Part shown: piece by piece, positions 54,542 to 64,000 of the stretch
Numbering within the stretch: the stretch's first letter is position 1
Layout: each line of letters starts with the position of its first letter
Origin: Globisporangium splendens
Lineage: Eukaryota; Oomycota; Peronosporomycetes; Pythiales; Pythiaceae
DNA: 64,000 bases
Assembly: GCA_006386115.1 (NCBI GenBank)
Contig: VFIW01000008.1
Location: 682,001 to 746,000, forward strand
Reading direction: 5' to 3'
Made by a program: the position numbers and the translations under genes
The notes under the pieces: model-generated
Told to the model about the DNA's origin: nothing
Databases searched by the model: none
What the model saw: only the letters and a program-made list of their open reading frames with translations

Positions 54542-56589
54542 GTGGGAACAGGAATTTCAGTACAACAAACCGGCAAACTCAAGGAACAGGCGACAGCGAA
54601 ACCAAACGGCGGAGCAGCGAATGCAAAAGGACCCGTGCCAAAGGCAAGCCAGAAAAATGTGTCTAGACAAATTTCCAAGGATGACATCCGGTGGGTAAAA
54701 CAACTGATGCGCTTTCGACGAGATATGGACGAGCTAATGAAGGTGCATGTGGAAAGACAAGCTGAGCTCAACTCGAATCGCAATGACATCATGGGCTGGG
54801 ATGGAGAGTACACGCTTCAAGACACGATGGACGCCAACGGTCTTGCAGAAGCAACAACATCACCTACCGGAAATTGTCAATTTTATGCAGTGGTGGAAGT
54901 GATGCTCCAATTCACGCACGACGACAGGGCCAATGAGAAGCTGCTTGAGGCAACGGCGAGCGGAATCAAGCAAAGCATAAACGCGGTTGCACGTTTCAAC
55001 TTCGATCTCGAGTTTCCTGAAGGAACGCATTTGGGAATACTCGAAGCACCGGGGAGAGGGGACCGAAAAATGAGCCCAAGAGAAAGGAAAGCAGATATTC
55101 TCAGCTATTTCAATGATATCGCAAGTAGCTCCTTCAGCCGATCTTCCACGCTGCCAGGGTCTCTACGGGGTGGACTGGAGTCCTTGCGGATGGCTGCCAA
55201 GGCTTTGCAGAGGAAAATCTTCGTGCTGATCGAGACGATTTACGGGGACCGAAAAGGCTATGGAGTTTACAAGCCACGATCCAGAGTCCACGTAGGAGGC
55301 CAGTTTTTGTCAGCCAAAGAGCATGCGCGCGCGGGGAAGCAATGGGAAGACGAGCTCCGTCAAGACAGAATCGAAGCAGAGGCCACGAACAGCCCACTAC
55401 CAATCGTGATGGAATTTGCAAATGAACACTACAACAGTCTGCACTTCAGAGCCCCGAACGACCTATCGTCACCGGCGAATATGACGGGCACCTCGTTAGC
55501 GAAGCATCTCCAAGGATCCGAGAGGAGCAAGACGGAGTTCAAGACTGACCGATCTGGCCAATTCGATTTCGAACCAGTTCCAGAGGATCCAGTGGAGGAC
55601 AGCGACAATTCCAGTTTGGGAGGGTTAGTATGGACTCCACCGCTGGACGAGCGAGAAAAATTTGAGCCAAACCAGCTCAGCGGACAACACGGCTGGTCGT
55701 TCGCGTCACAGGAGAACCAGCTCGTGGTATATCACTCACCCACAACTGAGTTACCTCCACAACCCAGAAAGCGAGATAGAGATGAAACCCTGATGCTCAA
55801 AGAGAAAGATTGCGACATCACGATAAACCTGAACAGCCCCAATGTCCCCTCAAGAAAACCAAAATGCACTCGAGACGATTGGCGATCAAAGGAGACTCCA
55901 TGCAGAAACGCAGAGACCTCGAGCGCACGCCGCAGGAGCAATGGAAACAAGAAACCAAATGTCCCTTTCCTCTGCTCTCGTCCAATCATGATGTGTGGAC
56001 GCAGGCAGCTCTCAATGAATGGGAGCGAATGCTAGCGATGTTGAAGGCATCGCCAGGACCGCATCATGTGCTGAACCACCTCAGAGGGCCAACGCTAGTG
56101 GACTTGACACAAGTACTGCGCAAACAGGTGGTTGAGGAAGGACTCAAACGTCTTTCATACCGCACCGATCAAGCAGAAACCAGGGGATGGATTACAGGTT
56201 GGTTTGACAGGATTGCAACGGCAACCACGAAGCAACAACGGGCGGCACTGCTCAACTCCAAGGAAGACTGGTTGACGCTAGGAGAAATGAAGTACGGGGT
56301 CCTCGATGCTCTGCGACTTTGTTACCCGACCCAGCAAGAGAAGCTCAGCCGCTACATCATCTGCATAGTGGTGTATGAGGAGGAGCTGCAGGCGTTCAGA
56401 TCTAGCGATGCCGAAGACCCAAACAACCTGTACGAGGCGATTGAAGACTTCTGTGCGATGTTGAAGCAAACTAGAGAACTCAAAGCAGCCTTCAAGAACG
56501 GAGAGGAGCTCAGCGAGTGGTCAGCTCTATCGGTGATCGTGACTCAAATCACCATGGAAGTGGACTCGGTCGAGCCTTCAAGGTACTAA
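54542..56589 (+). pseudogene. Retrotransposon B OTU-type cysteine protease domain and linker
   Basis: Residues following 54840 read S-P-T-G-N-C-Q-F-Y-A-V-V, the OTU catalytic segment (usual form D-G-N-C-L-F-x-A-I); the Cys codon is 54875-54877, while the normally preceding Asp is Thr. About 180 residues later, V-M-E-F-A-N-E-H-Y-N-S-L gives the catalytic His (55427-55429). Between them are S-L-R-M-A-A-K-A-L-Q-R-K-I-F-V-L and a G-V-Y-K-P-R segment, consistent with OTU folds. The frame ends at 56035; a second overlapping frame (to 56589) continues with helical sequence of unknown role. OTU enzymes cut ubiquitin or similar chains; a role in the element could be polyprotein processing or shielding from degradation. 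Confidence 0.75.
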
Positions 56590-56738
56590 AGGCGCGACAC
56601 CAACAGGTAACCGAGATGGCAATAGCCCAGGCACAGAAACGTACGCCGCGCTGCATGCCCTCAAGAATGCATTTTACAAAAATCAAAAAAAGGAAAAAGA
56701 CCATGTCCTAACACGCTGCGGGTATTAACTCAGAGCGT

Positions 56739-57290
56739 GTGCGGATTCAAAAAGAAAGAACGAGCAAAATGGTTAGAGGATCTCAAGGGGGCACTAATCG
56801 CAGAAAAGTATCCAAGTGGACAAATCGCACAGTCGCTATCAAATCCAAGGGAGTAGCGTGGATTAATGTGTACGCACCCAACAAGAAATCAGAGCGAGAA
56901 CACTTCTTCCGACGCCTAAACGAGGAGTCCGGGACTCATCGCGCAGCAGCAGTGCTCGGAGGTGACTTCAATTGTGTGCTCGACAAGTAACGGGACCGGT
57001 GTCAAAGAGGAGTTCTGCTACCTGTGCAATGCGAAAGTGCGGAACCGAGACGATTAGTGGCGGAGTGGAACATATGCGATGCATGGGAGCTAGTGGAGAG
57101 TCCGGAGTGGCCAGTGCAGAGGGAACCGACGGAGCATTTCACATACTGGAGAAAAAACTCAGCCAGTCGACTTGACCGATTCCATATCGCAGGAAATCTG
57201 GGCAGCGCTGTGCAATGGGAGACCATAGAGCTACCCAAGCGCTACTCGGACCACCAAGCAGTGGTGCTGCATATAAAATGGACGAGTCAA
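56739..57290 (+). pseudogene. Retrotransposon B endonuclease domain (APE type), broken
   Basis: First part: W-I-N-V-Y-A-P-N-K and L-G-G-D-F-N-C-V-L-D-K, ending in TAA at 56988-56990 where a Glu codon would be expected, then a frameshift. Second part: F-T-Y-W-R, then S-R-L-D-R-F-H-I-A, then S-D-H-Q-A-V. These are conserved APE endonuclease blocks, including the catalytic S-D-H. The N-terminal part of the domain is missing or decayed. Confidence 0.8.
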
Positions 57291-59467
57291 CCGCAGAGAC
57301 CAAGGAAGGTGGACAAGTGCAGGTACCCGATACGAACTTCGCGTTCTGACTTGGTGCGGGCTGGGGTGCAAAAGGCAGTCGCTCACGAGCTGGAGCTGAT
57401 ACAGAGTGAAGGGTCAATCGAGTGGAGCCATCTGGAGAAGCGTATCACCAAAGCAATACTGAGAGTGAGTCGAGTAGAGAAGCGACAAGTACGAAGATAT
57501 CGGCAAAAGTTGGAGGATCAGCAACACCGACCGGCAAGCCGCTCAAGGCGTCAGCTGATCGAAGAACAAGCAAACGCGGCAAGAGGGGCAGCAGAGTTTA
57601 AAATCGGTAAGTATATGCAAGCAACGCAGGGGGATGTTCGTCACTTCTTTCGGAAGATCGCCAACTGGCAGCGGCACCAAACAATTTCGCGATTGGAACC
57701 AACCCCCGGAAGGTACCACCCACCAAACGCGAGTCTAGCGGACATCATGGGGACAGAATGGCACCAAATCACCGGCCAGACCCATGCTGTGGTCCCTCCG
57801 CACAAGACTGAACAGCGATTCGACTCATTGATGTACATTCCGGAAACTCGAAAAGTCACGGAGGCGCAAAGCCAAGACTTGATGGCACCCATCACTGAAA
57901 AGGAAGTACGAGAGGCAATCGCGGATTTACATCGGCATATGGCCGGAGGCGTGGACAGTCTGAACAACCACACCTACAAGGATTGCGAGGTCTGCACGTG
58001 CAACCAACGAAAAGCAGCTACATCTGTCTCAACACAGCAGTAGTCCAGGAACAAAGATGCGGCATTCCGGTCCTGAAGCATGGAGAGACGGTGAGGTACC
58101 TTGGCATCCAAATAGGAACCGGGAACATCACACAAGCTAATTGGGAGGACCACTTGCAAAAGCTCCGAACCAGATTGATCATCGCGGCCAAAGTCTCCAA
58201 CAGTGGAGATCAGACGGACGTGTAGGTGTGTATTTTGGGAGAAAACCTGAGCAGACGATCCATCAACTATCGGAAGAGACTCGAGTCTTCTGGCCATCCT
58301 TTCAGTGGAACGACAACCCCTGGATACTCGACAGTCAAGGCGAGCAGCGTACAGCCAAAACGGGTCTTTTCCTGAAGGGATGCAATTTGGCCAGCTTCAA
58401 CGTGAGACGGGAAGAAGAGCGAGTGTTCTCCGTGCGGCTACCAACCACGACGTCGACTCTCACGTTCAAGCGAATGACCACCCTGCGAAAACTCGCAGCC
58501 AGCATCATTCTATGCTCACCGGAGATAGAAATCGATGCAGGCAACCGGCCAATCAGTCAGCAGGAGCCGTGGAGCAGGAAACACACAAAACGAGAGTACA
58601 AGTGGATCAGCAACGGCATGCAAACGGAGTTCTCTGGACAGTGACCGACCGGTCCGGGGATGCTACTTGTCAACAAGACGTGGCAATGATCGAAGGAGAA
58701 ATAAGCACCACGGGGTGGACATTCAAACCGCACCCGCTCACGACTCTCTGTCCGTGGCTGGTGCATGAGCGTACGCCCCCAAACAGCATCCAGAGGACAA
58801 TTGACCGAGCAAGAACACGGAGGCTGCACAGCAAGGTGTATCGAGGTCTCAGAGGACTCGTAGACAAGCTCAACGAAGCCGCTAAAACTGATCAGTGGTA
58901 CAGCCATGTGCAGTACCGACTGCCAGCAGATCTATGGAAACAACGAGGATGTCTTACGCCGTATCAGATGTGGACGACATACCAGATTTCTACGATGCAG
59001 CTCAACCTGTTCCATCCGGGAAGGATCGAGTCTTCGGCGTGCCCAAGTAATGTTGGGTGTGGGGCGACAAAAGAAACTATCTCACACATAGTCTGGAGTT
59101 GCAAGCGAGCACAAGAGGCGTGGACGATCTTCTTTGGGCGATGGATGGCCGAACATTGATGGAGCAAGCACTCAACCTCTTCCTGCCTCATATTGCTAGC
59201 CGCACAGCCCCGCCAGGTGAACGATCTTTGCTCCGGGAATTGGAAAAGCACTTCGGGTTCGTTACTCCGGAACACTCGACAGCACTACAGAAACTGTGGT
59301 TTATCGTCACATCAAGCATCCCAGTAATGCTATGGAGAACGAGAGTGGAAATAGTGCATGAACGGCAGCGCCTCACTATCGAAGAAAGTACCCAGCGTGT
59401 GTGGACAGCGTGTGTGATGCAAGTGCGGGCTGTGGCTCATTGGATGGGCACTCATATTCCTGAATGA
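57291..59467 (+). pseudogene. Retrotransposon B reverse transcriptase and C-terminal region with deletions
   Basis: The frame to 58043 contains the region before RT and its first block (P-I-T-E-K-E-V-R-E-A-I, then A-G-G-V-D-S-L). At about 57985 it jumps directly to the late-RT segment L-H-V-Q-P-T-K-S-S-Y and Y-L-G-I-Q-I-G, so the whole catalytic core with the expected Y-x-D-D is deleted. A second gap follows V-S-N-S near 58200. The rest, in two frames, has a Cys/His motif (C-G-A-T-K-E-T-I-S-H-I-V-W-S-C) and ends at 59467. Confidence 0.8.
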
Positions 59468-60262
59468 ACGCATCAATCGATGGGAACTCGAAGCGTGCGA
59501 GTCACCGGATTAGTAGCGACCATGTCATCGTTCAAATTCTGCATGGTGGTCTCTAGTAACCGATTATTCTCCATTAACAAATATTGTTTTAATGGAGAGA
59601 TCGGGTCCGGTTTTCTGGACGGTTTGGTTTTAAGAAGAAAAAGAAGTCTTAAACCGACTGATCAGAAGACAACAGTCGTCAATTTACTGTTTCTATTCTT
59701 TTGTGATACAAAACACGGCGTGCTCGATTAATGCTCATCTTCTGAACAATTTGTGTGTTCGGAAGATAAACATGAAAGGCATTCAACGTGGTTAAAGGTG
59801 TGGGTCTGGTTTACACTTTAAAAATCGTCGGTTCCCTCAGGTTCTCTGCTTGAACCTCATGTACCAGTGTCGGATCTAAAACGAGGAGAGCTGACGTGCC
59901 AAAGTCCCCCAACCGAATAAACCCAAGATGATGGCCACAGATGGTTTCACCCGACCCCGCATCACTCATCTCTGGCGCCATCTGAACTGAAAAAAAGGAG
60001 CTGCGGACTTAGTACCGACACCACACACAATGAACACCATCCATATGGATAAATCACCCAGTTGCGGATCTTTCGATACTTGTACACGTATCTAAGCGAA
60101 GCCATTTTTTACAACGAGACCTAATCCATGGCGTGCACTTCAGATTTGCCGCATTTATACACCGCGTTTATGTCATTTCCCGTCTTGAACTTCACGCCAG
60201 ACGTGACGACAGTAGCGAAAGCGCCGACTGAGACGCTGAGAGAGAGGAAAGAGAGACTCGCG
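59468..60262. other. Spacer between retrotransposon B and family copy 10
   Basis: 795 bp. No gene is recognised. Motif copies lie at 60003, 60064 and 60085. A plus frame upstream of the copy 10 start remains open to 60128 without family similarity. Confidence 0.5.
60085..60101 (+). promoter_or_regulatory. Upstream motif of family copy 10
   Basis: CACGTATCTAAGCGAAG, about 160 bp upstream of the copy 10 ATG; GCGGACTTAGTACCGAC at 60003 and GCGGATCTTTCGATACTTG at 60064 are further versions. Confidence 0.45.
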
Positions 60263-61930
60263 ATGGCGACGCCACATGCAGCGTTCGTGCAGACGTTCAC
60301 GTCGCTCCTGGTCGACGGCATGGGCGCCGCGGACGACGGAAGCGGCACTGCGCTGTACGCCCAGTACGCCTACGACAAGCCCGCGGAGACGCAGAACGAG
60401 TCGCTGTACTGCGTCGCGCAGTTCAGAGACTCGACGGACACTGGGAGCAGCTGCAGCGACGCCGATAACGATCTGGACGCGATGACCGAGTTTATCACGG
60501 AGTGGGGCGACGACTTGGATATCGAAATGGTGGTGCAGCAAGAGAGCGGTGGTAATAATGCGTGCGCCTTCTCACCTGTTGGAGCAGAAGATGCAGGTGA
60601 TGTCAGCTGGAAAACCGAGTCGTCCAGTCCGTCGACTGCAGGAAGAAGGAAGAGCACTGGAAGCGCTGGACGCGACAACTCGATGAGCCCCCGCTCAGTG
60701 GAGGAAACGACCGAGATCGAGCGGCTTGAACACGAGGCGAGAGTGCTGGGAGAGACGCTCATGATGATGCGAAAAATGCGAAGTGGGATGAAAATGTCGC
60801 CTACTGCAGTGGGGGCGATCATGAACGTCTCGCGGTGGCACACTGAAGCGCGGAAGCAGCGCCGCCTTTTGCTGCACGCGGAAGGCGAGAGTCGAAAACT
60901 GAAGGCCGAGATCAGGGTCCAGAAAGACCGCGCGAGGAGTCTGTACCGAATTCTGATGAAGCGAGTCGCTAAAGTCGCGGTACGTGTGCTTTTATATTCC
61001 ACAAGACATACTTCAATGTGCCATCACGTGTCTGGTGAAGACGTGGCTTTCTTGTATGATATTCTGTGTACGTTCTTCTTCCATGTAGTGCCTACAAAAA
61101 CAGCTTTATTGTGTGGTTCCGCATGTGCCAAACGCAACGCCGTTCGTCGACACAAATGATTGCTTTCCGAGGCTGTTGGCGGAGACGAACGCGATGGTGG
61201 CGCAAGTGGATGCCATGAAGAAGCTTCTTCGAGAGAAAGTGGCGCTGCCCACGAAAAACGGTTCGTTCCGTGAGTGGAGCGTTAAGCACGAGACCTCGTC
61301 CGGCGTGAGGTTGGAGTTGATCGACAGCGAAGAGCTCCCATTTTCGCAATCCCATGTGAATCGGGCAATCGAAGCCATGTACCGCGCGTACGAAGTGGAC
61401 CAAGTCGCGCGAGAGGTAGCAGTGTGCCACTTTTCTGATTTGTAGTAACCAATTAGATCTCTGAGGCTGACGGTGTTATGATGTCTTTGCAGAGTTTTAA
61501 TGCCTCGGACGGCACGATCATCACGACGACGCTCTCGCAATTCGCCCAGGGCAATACGATCGAGTACACGCGGCAGTGGCAAGTTGCCCGAAGTTTTATC
61601 ACCGATGCTGCCTCGGTGTTTGTGAGCACGATGCTGTTCGAGCCGACGACGGAGTCTTGGGAGCCCATTGTCGGGACGATGGCTAAGATGCAAGAATGGC
61701 GGTTCGTCTCGAAGTGCGAGGGTGGTACGACGGTGCAGGAAACGATTGCGATCACGTCGTTCGAGACGTCGTCGCCCGCCAAAATAGTTCATCGTGGGTT
61801 TCCCTACACACCGGAGTCGATGAATTGGAGCTTTTCCATGACGAATCGGCTGCTCGAGACCCTCTTGATGAAGAAGAGGCTACCAGTGCCAATGATGCCC
61901 TTCACTCAGATTGACGAGAAAGTGTGTTGA
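60263..61930 (+). CDS. Family copy 10: coiled-coil/START-like protein
   Basis: Exons 60263-60979, 61089-61415 and 61493-61930, phase 0, give 493 aa from M-A-T-P-H-A. The acidic segment reads D-N-D-L-D-A-M-T-E-F-I-T-E-W-G-D-D-L-D-I-E-M. A Ser/Thr/Arg-rich linker follows, then T-T-E-I-E-R-L-E-H-E-A-R-V-L-G-E-T-L, and R-W-H-T-E-A-R-K-Q-R-R-L-L-L-H-A-E with R-S-L-Y-R-I-L-M-K-R-V-A-K-V-A. Exon 2 keeps G-S-F-R-E-W-S and D-S-E-E-L-P-F; exon 3 keeps N-A-S-D-G-T-I-I and M-Q-E-W-R-F-V-S. It is closest to copies 8 and 9. No lesion was found. It shows the undamaged form of regions broken in copies 8 and 11. Confidence 0.87.
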
Positions 61931-62033
61931 TGCGGTTATGTATGTGTATCAGTGAGTAGTCGATATGCCAGCAAGGTTGGTGTCCCCATTTGAGTTTATT
62001 CCTGTAGTTCTAGTAATATATATTTGTATGCTC

Positions 62034-62355
62034 TCATAGTAGCTTTTGCCTCTTTTCATGCTTTCTAGCACGCTGCCGTAGACGACGAAAACGTGTCACT
62101 TCTTCCTCGTTGTGGACGTCGTCGTCGATGTGAATGTCTGCGTTTCCAACAATTCTGAAGCCGCTGTCTTGGGCAGCAGCGAATGCGTCTTGCTTGTGTT
62201 CTCTATTCGCAGTCATACAAAACAACGGCAATCGCGATTCCCATGCAAGTAACGCCACGAAGGATATGCTAACGATCATACCAAATGCATGCGGTGCTCA
62301 GCAACGAAGTTGTAGTACAGCACAACGGAGATGCGGACAGAGCGAGCGTCCAGTG
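62034..62355 (-). pseudogene. Decayed fragment of the right-edge membrane-protein gene
   Basis: Reverse complement shows N-F-V-A-E-H-R, a shortened F-V-A-L-L-A-W-E, and H-K-Q-D-A-F-A-A-A-Q-D, clearly matching the gene at 63576-64000 (N-F-V-A-E-H-R, V-A-L-L-T-W-E, H-K-Q-N-A-F-A-A-A-Q-D). Pieces between these blocks are missing and the frame is broken near the A-E-H-R block. It lies just downstream of copy 10 as the intact gene lies downstream of copy 11, so both belong to one duplicated unit. Confidence 0.75.
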
Positions 62356-63022
62356 AGTTTTTCGATGGCGAATCGACACTCGAGAGCAACAGCCAGTAGC
62401 GCCAATAACGACGCAGTGTCAGCCTTCAGAAGGTACCAGCGAAAAGAAGAAGCGAGGTTGCTGCAGCTGCCAGCTGACGTCGTTTTCCAGAGCTCGCAAT
62501 GCTGCGGCTCCATGTGGAGGGCAGCATGCACAACAGAAACAGGTGCTGCCCACCGAGTTGATGTCTCCTTTTGATAGCGCGAGTGAGTGCGGAGACATAG
62601 TGGGTAAGGAGGCAGACGTGACGGCGAAGGCAGGCAAACGCAATAGCTTTCCTTAGATGCGCGCTTCCAGCGCTTAGGTCGCATACTTTCCCACCAAGTT
62701 CGTTTGCCAAGAGGATTTTCATCGAGCACGACCCAAATTGATTACGGTCTCTCGACAGATGCAATAACTCCGCAGTGATGCAATAGCATCTTCCGATCGC
62801 ACGCACAAGAAATGCATTGCATTGCTTTGGACAACATAAACTCCGCGTATTTAAGGCGAAGCAAACTGGTAAACCGTGGTGCACTCGGTTTATGCCCCAG
62901 TCCTGAACTTCATGTGCCAACAGGACAGAACGAGTCCAACTGTTGAAGCTCCAGCGAGAGATGGCACACGCGCCTTAGAGCCTTTGTGCAGTGATATGCC
63001 TGTTTTCATTTTGTTTCCTTTT
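62356..63022. other. Spacer before family copy 11
   Basis: No gene recognised. Expected exon 1 of copy 11 is absent; a motif copy at 62843-62861 remains. Open frames on the two strands overlap and show no domain. Confidence 0.5.
62843..62861 (+). promoter_or_regulatory. Upstream motif of family copy 11
   Basis: CCGCGTATTTAAGGCGAAG, about 175 bp before the remaining exon 2 of copy 11, which has lost exon 1. Confidence 0.45.
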
Positions 63023-63464
63023 TTCTTCCATGTAGTGCCTACAAAAACAGCTTTATTGTGTGGTTCCGCATGTGCCAAACGCAACGCCGTTCGTCGACAC
63101 AAATGATTGCTTTCCGAGGCTGTTGGCGGAGACGAACGCGATGGTGGCGCAAGTGGATGCCATGAAGAAGCTTCTTCGAGAGAAAGTGGCGCTGCCCACG
63201 AAAAACGGTTCGTTCCGTGAGTGGAGCGTTAAGCACGAGACCTCGTCCGGCGTGAGGTTGGAGTTGATCGACAGCGAAGAGCTCCCATTTTCGCAATCCC
63301 ATGTGAATCGGGCAATCGAAGCCATGTACCGCGCGTACGAAGTGGACCAAGTCGCGCGAGAGGTAGCAGTGTGCCACTTTTCTGATTTGTAGTAACCAAT
63401 TAGATCTCTGAGGCTACCAGTGCCAATGATGCTCTTCACTCAGGTTGACGAGAAAGTATGGTGA
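63023..63464 (+). pseudogene. Family copy 11: exon 2 plus a 3' stub, duplicated from copy 10
   Basis: From about 63023 the sequence is the same as copy 10 from about 61077: the end of intron 1, all of exon 2 (63036-63362) and the start of intron 2. At GAGGCT (63410-63415) it jumps to the tail of exon 3 (C-terminal L-P-V-P-M-M). In copy 10, GAGGCT occurs at both places (61463-61468 and 61876-61881), so 413 bp were lost between short direct repeats. No exon 1 is present. The fragment cannot make a family protein. Confidence 0.85.
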
Positions 63465-63575
63465 TGCTGATGCGCATGTGTGTGAGTTTGTCGTCGATGT
63501 TGGCGCCCCATTTGTATGTATTTATGTAGTTCTAGCCATACATCTTCTCGTAGTAGCTTTTGGTGTTTCTTCTTC

Positions 63576-64000
63576 CTAGCATGCCGCGGTAGATGTAGAA
63601 GACATGTCGCCTGTACCTCGTGGTCCGTCAAGACGTCGCCGTCGATGGTGCGAATGCCCCACGTCTCCAACACCATGTCCGAAGTCGCCATCTTGGGCAG
63701 CAGCGAATGCGTTTTGCTTGTGTTTCTCGCGTGTCGCCTCGCGCAGCCGCACAAAGCGACTCGTCTCCTGGTGCAGCAGTCCATGGAGCACGACCATCGC
63801 GAGCACGACTTCCCACGTGAGCAATGCCACGAAGATGGCTCTGACAATTGTATCGAACACGATGCGGTGCTCGGCCACGAAGTTGCGGTACACGACACAT
63901 GGGAGCAGCGGGCAGAGCGAGAGGAACAGGAACGCCGTCAAGTGGAACACCTGCCGGTGCACGTTGCCGCGCGTGCCAAGGTAGTACCGCGCGGCATCCG
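63576..64000 (-). CDS. Unknown membrane protein, C-terminal part, cut by right edge
   Basis: The minus frame is open from the window edge to a stop at 63576. It begins D-A-A-R-Y-Y-L-G-T-R-G-N-V-H-R-Q-V-F-H, followed by two hydrophobic segments (F-L-F-L-S-L-C-P-L-L-P, and A-I-F-V-A-L-L-T-W-E-V-V-L-A-M-V-V-L) and a basic cytosolic-looking tail with H-K-Q-N-A-F-A-A-A-Q-D. I do not recognise the family. The decayed copy at 62034-62355 continues past A-A-A-Q-D in a slightly different way, so the last 40 residues here could be out of the ancestral frame. The N-terminal part is outside the window. Confidence 0.6.
   Translation of the reverse strand, partial: DAARYYLGTRGNVHRQVFHLTAFLFLSLCPLLPCVVYRNFVAEHRIVFDTIVRAIFVALLTWEVVLAMVVLHGLLHQETSRFVRLREATREKHKQNAFAAAQDGDFGHGVGDVGHSHHRRRRLDGPRGTGDMSSTSTAAC

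Larger units (their letters stand above)
52539..59467 (+). mobile_element. Non-LTR retrotransposon B, with gag, OTU protease, endonuclease and RT remnants
   Basis: Order of domains: ORF1 with CCHC zinc knuckle, OTU-type cysteine protease, APE-type endonuclease, reverse transcriptase with two internal deletions, and a C-terminal Cys/His region. Several frameshifts and stops show it is inactive. No long terminal repeats were seen. The endonuclease of the AP-endonuclease type and lack of LTRs mark it as a LINE. It is related to element A in the Y-L-G-I-Q region and C-terminal zinc knuckle, but has no RNase H visible before the end. Confidence 0.85.

Noticed and set aside
56737..56760. GCGGATTC sequence inside retrotransposon B resembling the promoter motif
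   Set aside because: Lies within coding remnants and lacks the CGAA half at the right spacing; probably chance.
60128..60262. Upstream extension of family copy 10 by 45 codons
   Set aside because: Not shared with copies 7-9; the aligned ATG is at 60263.
62876..63106. Plus frame that might be a new first exon for copy 11
   Set aside because: It reads exon 2 in the wrong frame and has no coiled coil.

Overview
This window is nuclear DNA from an oomycete, most likely a Pythium/Phytophthora-type species. Genes are densely packed on both strands. Introns are short (about 60-250 bp) with GT...AG ends. Cilium/flagellum genes (B9D1, a BART-domain protein) sit beside ordinary housekeeping genes. A large lineage-specific gene family and non-LTR retrotransposons fill the right half. 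No prokaryotic features (operons, Shine-Dalgarno sites, CRISPR) and no convincing tRNA or rRNA genes were seen. The species call is inference. Exon borders were read by eye from splice consensus, reading frame and remembered protein families, with no alignment run.

1-25.7 kb is a stable housekeeping region. It holds a BART-domain protein (cut by the left edge), EB1, an unknown basic protein, AMPK beta, TMEM258/OST5, pinin, B9D1, choline-phosphate cytidylyltransferase (copy A), RGP1, cytidylyltransferase (copy B, opposite strand), VMA22, ARMC6, RAD6, an Erf4/GOLGA7-like protein, TFIIB, DPM3, a calcium-activated-type K+ channel and an unknown Met-rich protein. The two cytidylyltransferase genes form an inverted duplication around RGP1. 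Their cores are almost identical over 631 bp, while their ends and introns differ.

25.9-64.0 kb is dominated by a multigene family, here numbered copies 1-11. Each complete copy has three exons separated by phase-0 introns. Exon 1 encodes an acidic N-terminus and a basic/leucine coiled coil; exons 2-3 encode a conserved C-terminal domain that I judge START-like. The family resembles the proteins annotated in Phytophthora as the M96 mating-specific family; that link is from memory. Copies 1-2 are on the minus strand; the rest are on the plus strand. Copies 4, 6, 8 and 11 are broken, truncated or frameshifted. DENR, a CLC channel/transporter and a LURP-one-like pseudogene lie between copies 4 and 5. 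Two decayed, related non-LTR retrotransposons (about 49.3-59.5 kb) lie between copies 9 and 10; the larger one carries an OTU-type cysteine protease domain. The right edge cuts a membrane-protein gene, a decayed partial copy of which lies just after family copy 10.

The most notable signals are a short motif, roughly GCGGAYTT-N4-CGAA, recurring about 60-260 bp upstream of the family copies; near-identity confined to exon 3 between copies 8 and 9; a deletion in copy 11 that can be read base by base; and the inverted cytidylyltransferase pair.
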